Below are positions 25,203 to 32,714 of a DNA stretch of 43,693 nt, piece after piece. Location of the stretch: NCBI GenBank assembly GCA_035546535.1, contig DASZWQ010000123.1, positions 1 to 43,693 on the forward strand. Reading direction: 5' to 3'. The position numbers were made by a program, and so were the translations under genes. The notes under the pieces are model-generated. The model was not told where the DNA came from and did no database searches. It saw only the letters and a list, made by a program, of their open reading frames with translations. Position 1 is the stretch's first letter. The number at the start of each line of letters is the position of its first letter. This DNA comes from Pirellulales bacterium (GTDB lineage Bacteria > Planctomycetota > Planctomycetia > Pirellulales > JACPPG01).

Positions 25203-27374
25203 TCAGTCTTCTGGCACGGCTTCCATGCCGTAGCGAGCCGCGAAGGTCGCTAACTCTCGCGTAGCCACCCCCGCGAGCCGCAACTTGCCGTTTGCGTTCA
25301 GCGCCGCTCCCTTCGCCAGCCGGATGCCGGCATCGGCGGGCCCGACGACCGTCACCAGGCGCGCCGGCAGCGTGGCCGTCCCTCGCGTAACCAACGTGGG
25401 CACTGGAACGCGTTCGGCGTAATACAGCGATTCCCAGCCCTCGGGCCGCGTGCCCTCCACGCCCCGGCACATTTCGGTTGTAAAGCCGTCAGGACACGTC
25501 GTGTTGAGCGACAGCTCTTGTCCTTCCACGCTCGCGCACCAGGCATGCCCTTCTTCGCGCCAGGCAAGCGGCGCCAATCGCCAGCGCAGCGCCACCTGGT
25601 GAGACCCGGAACCGAGCAGATCGTCGATGATGACGTAGGTGTCGACGGCTCGGAAAATCGAGCGGCGATGCACGACGCGCCCCGGTAGCCGCCGATAGCC
25701 GTAGTGCTCACCGGCAATGAAGCTCGCCTGCCCGTCCAGCGAAAACGCATCCGCCAGGCAGCGAGCCTCGGTCCAGCGGAACCACAGGAAGCTCGGGCCG
25801 CGTTCCATTTGATCCAGTTCGTCGACTTCGACCGTGTTATGTCCGGCGGTCGATTCGAAGAAATGCTGCCACGGCTGCTCGCAGTAATATTGAAAGCTAC
25901 CGCCGTCGCGCAACAGGTTCACGCCGCGGTACCAGAGATCAACGTGCAACATGTCGGCCTGGGTGGGCCGATCGTGGTAGGAGTGGATGCGCGTAAACAA
26001 CCAAGAGTTAGGACCGGTCGTCGTGTAATACCCTCCCTGCGGCGCCTGGAACTGCGGTGCGCGGCGCTTTCCAGGCGCGGAATGGCCCGCCGGTTCGATC
26101 GGCGCGGCCCTCGAGCCGGCGCCGCATAGCCACAGCATCTCTTCATCCCAGGGCCCGGGCGGAAAGGCCCGCGTGCCGTGCAGCACGTAGTGCGCGGCTT
26201 GCGCCACGGGACGAAAGTCGGTGTAGTCGCACGTCGATAGGGGCAAGATCAGAGCCCCATCGTTCGGTCCGTAGTTGGGTACTCCGCCGGTCGTCGGCTC
26301 GATCATGGCCAACAGCCAGGCAAGCGCTTTGCCGATGGGCCCGTGGACTTCGGCAATCGGGTCGCCGTGCAGCGCCCCCAGTTGCATAGCCCACAGCATG
26401 TCGTCGAGCATGACCCGATGATAGTTCAGGCTGTGCTGCACGTAGGAGCCGTCGGGCTGGATTTGCCGCGCGACTTCCTCGCAAATGACGCGGCGCCCCC
26501 AGGCGCGCCAGCCCTCGGCACGACGCAACTCCGGAAAGAGCAGGCCGAGCGTCCACAGCCCTGCCGCCTCGCTGATGGCGTGGTTGTTCTTTTGACTGCG
26601 GGCGTAAACGATGTTGTCTTCGATCAACCGGCCGGTGAGATAAGCCAGCTCGGTGAGGCGGTGGTATCGTTCGGGCCGCGCGTCATGCTCCCCGACAAAC
26701 GCGCATGCCACGAATAGCCAGGACATCAGGCGAAACGTCGCCTCCTGCCCGCATACCCACTGAGCGCTCGCGCCGAACGGGTTTTGCCGATCCCAGGCGT
26801 CGACCAACTGCCAGAACAACTCGCCGGCAGGTGAGGCCGGATCGCGTGCCGCATCGCGCGCCAACAGGAAACCAACCTGGAAGCGCGACGCCTCCCACAG
26901 GCATTTCAGGTCTTTGAAGCGCGGATCGAACTGTCGATAGCTGCGCCGCGATTGGCCGGCCGGCCAGGACACGTCGTGCAACGGATCGCGATGAAAGTCG
27001 ACGGGCCAGCCGACGTTGGCGAGATGATGGTGAAAGAGCAGCATCCGGCCCGTCGGCAGCGCCTCGACCAGCGAACCAACCTGCTCGTGCCAGCGGGCAT
27101 CGTCCGCGACCTCGCGCAGCACGGGGCGTATGCGATCCAACTGGGCGGGGCCGGTGAAGAACCGCTCGGCGCGACGGCGCCAATGAGTCAGAGCTTCGCC
27201 AGGCGCATAGTCCTCGGTGAAGGCGCGTTCAAGATGGCCGTCCGCAAGCTCGTGCTTCAGGCGATCGCTACGGTCGAGCCCGAGGCGTCCCTTGGCGATG
27301 TGCCAAGCGCGGCGCGGGACATTCTCCCAGCCGACAGCGCGGACCATCCAGTACATCTTGGCGAATCGATTCAT
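25203..27374 (-). CDS. Heparinase II/III family polysaccharide lyase
   Basis: A 723-residue protein, one of only two - strand genes. The N-terminal helical part holds NNHAISEAAGLWTLGLLFPE and SYVQHSLNYHRVMLDD; the C-terminal beta part begins GGYYTT and has HVDLWYRGVNLLRDGGS and AGHNTVEVDELDQM, all usual for heparinase II/III-like proteins. Family knowledge: they cleave uronic-acid polymers by beta-elimination. No clear signal peptide is seen (MNRFAKMYWMVRAVGWENV), so it may act in the cytoplasm or leave by another route. It converges on the two-domain oxidoreductase gene with a 51-base gap. It may trim the locus's own ManNAcA-containing chain. Confidence 0.88.
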   Translation of the reverse strand: MNRFAKMYWMVRAVGWENVPRRAWHIAKGRLGLDRSDRLKHELADGHLERAFTEDYAPGEALTHWRRRAERFFTGPAQLDRIRPVLREVADDARWHEQVGSLVEALPTGRMLLFHHHLANVGWPVDFHRDPLHDVSWPAGQSRRSYRQFDPRFKDLKCLWEASRFQVGFLLARDAARDPASPAGELFWQLVDAWDRQNPFGASAQWVCGQEATFRLMSWLFVACAFVGEHDARPERYHRLTELAYLTGRLIEDNIVYARSQKNNHAISEAAGLWTLGLLFPELRRAEGWRAWGRRVICEEVARQIQPDGSYVQHSLNYHRVMLDDMLWAMQLGALHGDPIAEVHGPIGKALAWLLAMIEPTTGGVPNYGPNDGALILPLSTCDYTDFRPVAQAAHYVLHGTRAFPPGPWDEEMLWLCGAGSRAAPIEPAGHSAPGKRRAPQFQAPQGGYYTTTGPNSWLFTRIHSYHDRPTQADMLHVDLWYRGVNLLRDGGSFQYYCEQPWQHFFESTAGHNTVEVDELDQMERGPSFLWFRWTEARCLADAFSLDGQASFIAGEHYGYRRLPGRVVHRRSIFRAVDTYVIIDDLLGSGSHQVALRWRLAPLAWREEGHAWCASVEGQELSLNTTCPDGFTTEMCRGVEGTRPEGWESLYYAERVPVPTLVTRGTATLPARLVTVVGPADAGIRLAKGAALNANGKLRLAGVATRELATFAARYGMEAVPED

Positions 27375-28054
27375 CGACTATGCTCGTTGCAATCGTTGCC
27401 GTCGGTCGGCGCGCGATCCGTGCGGTTGCTCCGCCGAGAAGCACGCGAAGCTAGGCAGGCTGCACGGTGGCCGATCGGGACCGTGCCAACCTGCAATGCC
27501 CCTCTGCAGAGGTCTTCTGCACGAATCCAAGACCAAGGCAAAGTACGCCTTCTTTCTCCCCTCCGAGTGCGGCGATCGCGGGCTCGTCCGGCCATCGACA
27601 ATTCTGTTCCCGATGTGTAGTCTAAAAGCTAGAAATCTTCACCCTTCCAAGTGCCTACACACCCGAAACGTCGCGGTCGATCCCTGCCGGGATTGACTTG
27701 CCTTCGGAGCTCCCTTGGGCCCAGCCGGTGCGCTTCGGGCACAAGCCGGTAATCTAAGCTACCATTGAAGTTCGAGCGGCGCGCGGTTGTCGAACCAGGA
27801 CAATGCAAGCGGCCCTCGGCAGACGCGTACGAACAACCTTATGCTCGTCTTTTTGGGGACTACCTGTCACCCACGGGAACGGAGTGCGCGCGGCCGATCA
27901 ACAACCAGCAATTCTTGGTCGCCAGGCGCTGGGTGTCCAGCGGAGCACGCATCGTAGTGCCGCAGGAGAATCCGAAACCGATCGCCAAGCCGACGCACCG
28001 CATAGAATTGTCCACGGAAAAAGCCTGTCCGGATACGAGCGACCTTATCGAATC
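27375..28054. other. Long divergent intergenic region upstream of the antiterminator gene
   Basis: These 680 bases separate the leftward lyase gene from the rightward NusG-like gene and must hold promoters for both. They contain the second copy of the 28-base repeat. A frame in phase with the NusG-like gene stays open from 27803, but its translation is Arg/Gln/Ala-rich, matches no family and runs over the repeat. I see no ops-like GGCGGTAGCGT sequence. Confidence 0.5.
27864..27891. repeat. Second copy of the dispersed 28-base repeat (partial element)
   Basis: Identical over 28 bases to 5751-5778 (starts CTGTCACCCACGGG, ends GTGCGCGC). The outer arms of both hairpins seen in the first copy are lost or changed here, so this is a truncated element. 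It lies about 160 bases upstream of the NusG-like gene. Confidence 0.6.
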
Positions 28055-28618
28055 ATGCCCATTCTGGCCCCAGAACTAAGCCTGTACCCCGCTGACCTGT
28101 TCGATCGCGCCGATGCGGCCGCCGATCCTGAGGCGCGTTGGTGGGCGCTCTACAGTTTGCCCCGGCAGGAAAAGCAGCTCATGCGCCGATTGCATGCGCT
28201 CGCCACGCCGTTCTATTCCCCGATCGTCGCCAAGCGCAGTCGCGCCCCGTCGGGTAGGGTGCGCGTCTCGCATGTGCCACTGTTCGCCGGCTACGTATTT
28301 CTTTACGGAACCGGCACTCAACGGCACGCGGCGATGACGACCAATTGCGTTTCGCGCTGCCTGGAAGTGTCGAATGCCCAAGAGCTAACACGCGATCTAC
28401 GAGCGATTCAGACGATGATCGCCTCGGGCGAACCGCTCACGGCCGAGGATCGGCTCGAAGCCGGTCAGCCGGTGCGCATCCGCTCGGGCGCGCTGTTGGG
28501 GCTCGAGGGCGTGGTGATTCGCCGGGCCAATGAAACTCGCTTGCTCGTGGCGGTCAATTTTCTGCAGCGCGGCGCGTCCGTGCTCGTCGAAGATTGTCAA
28601 TTGGAACGACTCAGCTAA
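28055..28618 (+). CDS. NusG/RfaH/UpxY-like transcription antitermination protein
   Basis: A 187-residue protein with an N-terminal NGN domain (from about residue 28: RWWALYSLPRQEKQLMRRL, then HVPLFAGYVFLY) and a C-terminal KOW motif at about 137-158 (RIRSGALLGLEGVVIRR). Family knowledge: specialised NusG paralogues such as RfaH, UpxY and LoaP travel with RNA polymerase and allow full transcription of long polysaccharide operons. The gene heads the neuBCA block and so may act on it or on the whole locus. I start at the ATG; the open frame upstream (to 27803) looks non-coding. A genome-wide NusG should also exist elsewhere. Confidence 0.87.
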   Translation: MPILAPELSLYPADLFDRADAAADPEARWWALYSLPRQEKQLMRRLHALATPFYSPIVAKRSRAPSGRVRVSHVPLFAGYVFLYGTGTQRHAAMTTNCVSRCLEVSNAQELTRDLRAIQTMIASGEPLTAEDRLEAGQPVRIRSGALLGLEGVVIRRANETRLLVAVNFLQRGASVLVEDCQLERLS

Positions 28619-28696
28619 CAACTCCCTCCTCCTTCGCTGACCACGGCCGGTCGGCGGTACGAAAAAAATAGGCTGCCGGCACACGGAACTGGTGCG

Positions 28697-29818
28697 GTGC
28701 GAGCCTCGACGTCAGGCCATGAGCTGATCTCTAAGCTCGGGCCGGAAACCTCGCACTTGCCCGTGCCCCCACTTCCCTCGACATTTTCTCTCGGCAGCAC
28801 GCTCGTCGGCGCGGGCCACCCGGCCTTTCTGATCGCCGAAATCGGGCAAGCGCATGACGGCAGCCTGGGAACGGCGCACGCCTATATCGATGCCGTGGCG
28901 CGCACGGGCGCCAGCGCCATCAAGTTCCAGACGCACATTGCCGCCGCCGAATCGACACCGGCCGAACAGTTCCGCGTCAAATTCTCGCCGCAGGATGCCA
29001 CGCGCTATGACTATTGGAAGCGCATGGAGTTCACGGCCGAGCAGTGGAAAGGCCTGGCCGATCATGCTGCCGAGCGTGGCTTGATCTTTCTCTCGTCGCC
29101 CTTTTCGCTGGAAGCGGTCGAGCTGCTTGAGCGGCTGAATATGGCGGCCTGGAAAGTGGGCGCCGGCGAGATCGGCAGCTTGCCCATGCTCGAGCGCATG
29201 GCGCGCACGCGCCGGCCGGTACTGTTGTCGAGTGGCCTCTCTTCGTGGGCGGAAATGGACGCGGCGGTCGCATGCGTGCGTAAGCAAGACGCACCCGTCG
29301 CTGTGCTGCAATGCACGACGGCCTATCCCTGCCCCCCGGAGAAGACCGGGCTGAATGTCATCGCCGAGCTTCGCAGCCGCTATGACTGCCCGGCAGGCCT
29401 GTCGGATCACTCGGGCAAGATCTACGCGGGGTTATCAGCCATCACGCTCGGCGCGAATCTGATCGAGGTGCATGTCACGTTTTCGCGCGAGTGCTTCGGG
29501 CCCGACGTCCCCGCGTCGCTGACGACGGACGAATTGCGTCAGCTTGTCGAAGGGACGCGGTTCATCGAAACGGCGCTCGCGCATCCGGTCGACAAGCAAG
29601 CCATGGCTGAAGATCTGGCGAGCTTGCGGCTGACCTTCGGCAAAAGCGTGGTAGCGGCCCGCCCCCTGCCCGCAGGCTACAAGATCACGGCCGAGGATCT
29701 GGCCTTCAAAAAGCCGGGGACCGGCATTCCCGCCAGTCGCTACCAAAGCGTGATTGGCACGACGACCAAACGAAGTATCGCGGCCGACACACTTTTGTCG
29801 GAGGACGATTTTGAGTAA
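28697..29818 (+). CDS. neuB: N-acetylneuraminate synthase family protein (NeuB/SpsE-like)
   Basis: A 373-residue enzyme with a TIM-barrel NeuB domain (FLIAEIGQAHDGSLGTA, SAIKFQTHIA, LIFLSSPFSLEAVELL, GAGEIGSLPML, LQCTTAYPCPPE, GLSDHSGKIYAG) and a C-terminal SAF antifreeze-like domain (from about 315: RLTFGKSVVAARPLPAGYKI). Family knowledge: it condenses phosphoenolpyruvate with ManNAc or a related sugar to form a nonulosonic acid. The family NHNG motif is AHDG here. The start is a GTG with a weak ribosome site; about 30 N-terminal residues may be extra. It overlaps the NeuC-like gene by 8 bases. Confidence 0.88.
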   Translation: MRASTSGHELISKLGPETSHLPVPPLPSTFSLGSTLVGAGHPAFLIAEIGQAHDGSLGTAHAYIDAVARTGASAIKFQTHIAAAESTPAEQFRVKFSPQDATRYDYWKRMEFTAEQWKGLADHAAERGLIFLSSPFSLEAVELLERLNMAAWKVGAGEIGSLPMLERMARTRRPVLLSSGLSSWAEMDAAVACVRKQDAPVAVLQCTTAYPCPPEKTGLNVIAELRSRYDCPAGLSDHSGKIYAGLSAITLGANLIEVHVTFSRECFGPDVPASLTTDELRQLVEGTRFIETALAHPVDKQAMAEDLASLRLTFGKSVVAARPLPAGYKITAEDLAFKKPGTGIPASRYQSVIGTTTKRSIAADTLLSEDDFE

Positions 29819-30995
29819 CGCCCCACGTCGCAAAGTCTGCGTGGTCCTGGTGGATCGCGCCAATTACGGCCGACTGAAGCCGGTGATGCACGCCATCGCG
29901 GCGCAACCTGGAATCGACTTGCAGGTTGTCTGCTCGGGCACGATGGTGCTCGAGCGTTTTCATCAGCCGATCAACGTCGTACGCGAAGACGGATTTCGCG
30001 TGGACGGCGAAGTCTACATGGAGCTCGAAGGTTCAACCCCCACGACGATGGCCAAAAGCGTCGGCTTTGGCATTGTGGAGTTCTCCAGCGAATTTCAACG
30101 GCTCAAGCCGGACGTGATGCTGATCATCGGCGACCGCTACGAGGCCTTGGCCGCCACGATTGCGGCCGCCTACATGAACTTGTGCATCGTCCACGTGCAG
30201 GGGGGCGAAGTCTCGGGGTCCATCGACGAAAGCGCTAGGCACGCGATCAGCAAGTTCGCGCACTTTCATTTTCCCAGCACCAAGCGCGCGGCCGAATACC
30301 TGGTGCGGATGGGAGAACGCCCCGACACGATCCTGGGAATCGGCTGCCCGTCGAGCGACATTGCCCGCTCCTTGGATCGGACGCTCGATCCGGCAATCAT
30401 CAATGCCCGCGGCGGCGGTGCCACGATCGACGTTACAAAGCCGTACCTGCTGGTGCTCTTTCACCCGACGACGACTGAATTCGGTGGCGAACGGGCGCAA
30501 ATCGAAGCATTGCTCACGGCTCTGGAACGCCTGAAGACGCAAACCGTGCTGCTGTGGCCGAATATCGACGCCGGCTCGGATCACATCAGCAAAGCGATCC
30601 GCATCTTTCGCGAGAAGCATAGCGCAGGGTGGATGCGGACGCTCACGAACCTCACGCCTGAGAAATATCTGAAGGTGCTTTCCAACGCTGCCTGTGCCAT
30701 CGGCAACTCGAGTAGCTTCGTCCGCGACGCCGGTTACTTTGGAACGCCTGTCGTGCTCGTCGGACATCGGCAGGAGGGGCGCGAGCACGACGTTCACGTC
30801 ATACCTACCATTCCCGAGGCGGACGCGATCGAGGCGACGGTCCGCAAGCACCTGGCTCACGGCCGCTACACGCCGAGCACGCTGTACGGCGACGGCCATG
30901 TCTCGGAACGAATCGCTGAGGGACTGGTCGCTCTGACCCCGTACGTGCAAAAGCGACTCCACTTCATCCACGACGACCGGCAAACGACCCGCTAA
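29811..30995 (+). CDS. neuC: Hydrolysing UDP-N-acetylglucosamine 2-epimerase (NeuC-like)
   Basis: A 394-residue enzyme. The TTG start has GGAGG (29800-29804) 6 bases upstream and overlaps the neuB stop. Diagnostic segments: VVLVDRANYGRLKPVMHAI, LIIGDRYEALAATIAA, HVQGGEVSGSIDESARHAISK, FHPTTTE and GNSSSFVRDAGYFGTPVVLVG. Family knowledge: NeuC-type enzymes hydrolyse UDP-GlcNAc (or UDP-diacetyl-bacillosamine in the legionaminic pathway) and epimerise C2, giving the free sugar used by NeuB. It is clearly a different type from wecB. Whether the substrate is UDP-GlcNAc or a UDP-diamino sugar cannot be settled from sequence. Confidence 0.9.
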   Translation: MSNAPRRKVCVVLVDRANYGRLKPVMHAIAAQPGIDLQVVCSGTMVLERFHQPINVVREDGFRVDGEVYMELEGSTPTTMAKSVGFGIVEFSSEFQRLKPDVMLIIGDRYEALAATIAAAYMNLCIVHVQGGEVSGSIDESARHAISKFAHFHFPSTKRAAEYLVRMGERPDTILGIGCPSSDIARSLDRTLDPAIINARGGGATIDVTKPYLLVLFHPTTTEFGGERAQIEALLTALERLKTQTVLLWPNIDAGSDHISKAIRIFREKHSAGWMRTLTNLTPEKYLKVLSNAACAIGNSSSFVRDAGYFGTPVVLVGHRQEGREHDVHVIPTIPEADAIEATVRKHLAHGRYTPSTLYGDGHVSERIAEGLVALTPYVQKRLHFIHDDRQTTR

Positions 30996-31718
30996 ATGCT
31001 GCGTGTTCTTGGTATCGTGACGGCCCGGGGGGGCTCGAAGGGCATCCCTGGCAAAAATACGGTTTTCGTCGGCGGCAAACCGCTGTTGGCGTATACGGCC
31101 GACGCGGCGCACGCCTCGCGCCACCTGACGCGCGTCGTGCTGTCAACCGACGATGAGGAGATCGCGCGCGTCGGCCGCGAGTTAGGACTGGAAGTTCCCT
31201 TCATGCGTCCGGCCGAGCTTGCCCGGGACGACACGCCGACATTGCCGGTCCTGCAGGACGTGGTGCGGCGTTTGGAAGCGGCCGGCGAGCGCTACGACGC
31301 CATCTTCATTTTGCAGCCAACGAATCCCCTGCGGCTGCCGGAGGATATTGACGGCGCCATCGAGCTATTGGAGCGGACCGGCGCCGATTCGGTCATCTCG
31401 TTTTCCGACGTTGGCGAGCGGCACCCGGCCCGGATGAAGTTCATCGACACCGCCGGCCGCGTGGAGGATCCACCCTTTGCCGAAGCCTTCGAAGGGCAGC
31501 GCCGTCAGGATTTGCCGAAACTGTATCTGCGCGACGGATCGGTCTATGTCACCCGACGCGACGTATTGATGGAACAAAACTCGGTCAAGGGACAGGACTG
31601 CCGCGCTTGGATGATTCCGCCCGAACGGTCGTGCAACGTCGACGTCCCGTTTGATTTGTTCCTGGTCGAGTGCCTGCTGCAATACCATGCGGCTCACGCC
31701 GGGAGCGGCGCCCGGTGA
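30996..31718 (+). CDS. neuA: Acylneuraminate cytidylyltransferase (NeuA-like)
   Basis: A 240-residue nucleotidyltransferase with the CMP-sialate synthetase signature VTARGGSKGIPGKN near the N-terminus, LSTDDEEIA, LQPTNPLR and DSVISFSDVGERHP. Family knowledge: it joins a nonulosonic acid to CMP from CTP, the activated donor for a sialyl-type transferase. The length matches stand-alone NeuA/LegF proteins without extra domains. It starts directly after the neuC stop and ends overlapping the dehydrogenase gene (GTGA), so neuB, neuC, neuA and that gene form one tightly coupled set. Confidence 0.92.
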   Translation: MLRVLGIVTARGGSKGIPGKNTVFVGGKPLLAYTADAAHASRHLTRVVLSTDDEEIARVGRELGLEVPFMRPAELARDDTPTLPVLQDVVRRLEAAGERYDAIFILQPTNPLRLPEDIDGAIELLERTGADSVISFSDVGERHPARMKFIDTAGRVEDPPFAEAFEGQRRQDLPKLYLRDGSVYVTRRDVLMEQNSVKGQDCRAWMIPPERSCNVDVPFDLFLVECLLQYHAAHAGSGAR

Positions 31719-32671
31719 AGATACTGATTGCCGAGTCGCGCGGTTTCTCGCCCGCGGCGTTGCAAACCTTGCGTGGCGTTGCCGAAGTCGTCGAGGCCGA
31801 CCTGGATCGCGCCGGTTTGCTGTCAGCCTGCGGTGACATCGACATTCTGTGGGTGCGGTTGCGAAACCAGATCGATGCCGAAGTATTCGATGCGGCGCCG
31901 CAACTAAAAGTGGTCGTCACGCCCACGACCGGCTTGAATCATATCGATCAGCAGGAGGCCGCCCGCCGCGGCATCCGCATCGTCTCGCTCAAGGGAGAGG
32001 TTGCGTTCCTGAAGGACGTGCGCGCGACGGCCGAGCTGACCGTTGGATTGATGCTCATGCTCATGCGCAACCTGCTGCCAGCGGCGACCGATAGCTTGCG
32101 CGGAAATTGGAATCGCGACGCCTTCCAGGGTCATGAGCTCTACGGCAAAACGGTCGGCATCATCGGCTACGGCCGACTCGGACATATTGTCGCACGCTAC
32201 CTGCAAGCCTTCGACATGCGCGTCTTGGTCACGGACCCGGATCTGGACTCCGAAGAGCTCGGGCCGGGGCTGACCCGCGTGCCGCTGGCCAAGCTGCTGC
32301 GCGATTCGGACATTGTTTCGCTGCACGTCAATCTTTGCGACGATACCTATGGGTTCTTCGGAAGCAACGAATTCGACGCCATGCAGCCCGGCGCCTGGTT
32401 CATCAACACGGCCCGCGGCGAACTGGTCGACGAACAGGCCCTGCTCAACGCGCTGCGCTCAGGCAGATTGGCGGGCGCGGCGCTCGACGTGTTGTGCGAT
32501 GAGCAATCAACCGGAATGGGACACAACGAACTGGTCGAATATGCAAAAACGCACCCGCAACTGATCATCACGCCGCATATCGGCGGCTGTACCCACGAAT
32601 CGATGGAAAAGACCGAGCGGTTCCTGGCCGGCCGGCTCGTGGCAAAGCTGGCGGCGGGCGCCACCTCATGA
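31715..32671 (+). CDS. D-isomer-specific 2-hydroxyacid dehydrogenase
   Basis: A 318-residue enzyme. The GTG start overlaps the neuA stop (GTGA). It has PTTGLNHID, then GKTVGIIGYGRLGHIVARYL for NAD binding, the catalytic Arg in NTARGELVDEQALLNAL, and the His in TPHIGGCTHESM. Family knowledge: these enzymes reduce 2-oxoacids to D-2-hydroxyacids (or the reverse), as in SerA and glycerate dehydrogenases. Its coupling to nonulosonate genes is unusual; it might act on a 2-oxoacid such as the open-chain nonulosonic acid, or supply D-glycerate-type units. Both are guesses; the family call is firm. Confidence 0.88.
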   Translation: MKILIAESRGFSPAALQTLRGVAEVVEADLDRAGLLSACGDIDILWVRLRNQIDAEVFDAAPQLKVVVTPTTGLNHIDQQEAARRGIRIVSLKGEVAFLKDVRATAELTVGLMLMLMRNLLPAATDSLRGNWNRDAFQGHELYGKTVGIIGYGRLGHIVARYLQAFDMRVLVTDPDLDSEELGPGLTRVPLAKLLRDSDIVSLHVNLCDDTYGFFGSNEFDAMQPGAWFINTARGELVDEQALLNALRSGRLAGAALDVLCDEQSTGMGHNELVEYAKTHPQLIITPHIGGCTHESMEKTERFLAGRLVAKLAAGATS

Positions 32672-32714
32672 CAGCCACGATCCCCCGGGTCGTCAGATTC
32701 AAAGGATTTCGAAT

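Noticed and set aside
27803..28054. 84-codon in-frame extension of the NusG-like protein
   Set aside because: Composition is unlike the gene, it crosses the dispersed repeat, and the NGN domain begins only after the ATG at 28055.
28619..28696. GC stem followed by an A-run as an intrinsic terminator after the NusG-like gene
   Set aside because: The arms do not pair well and the run is of A, not T, on the transcribed direction.
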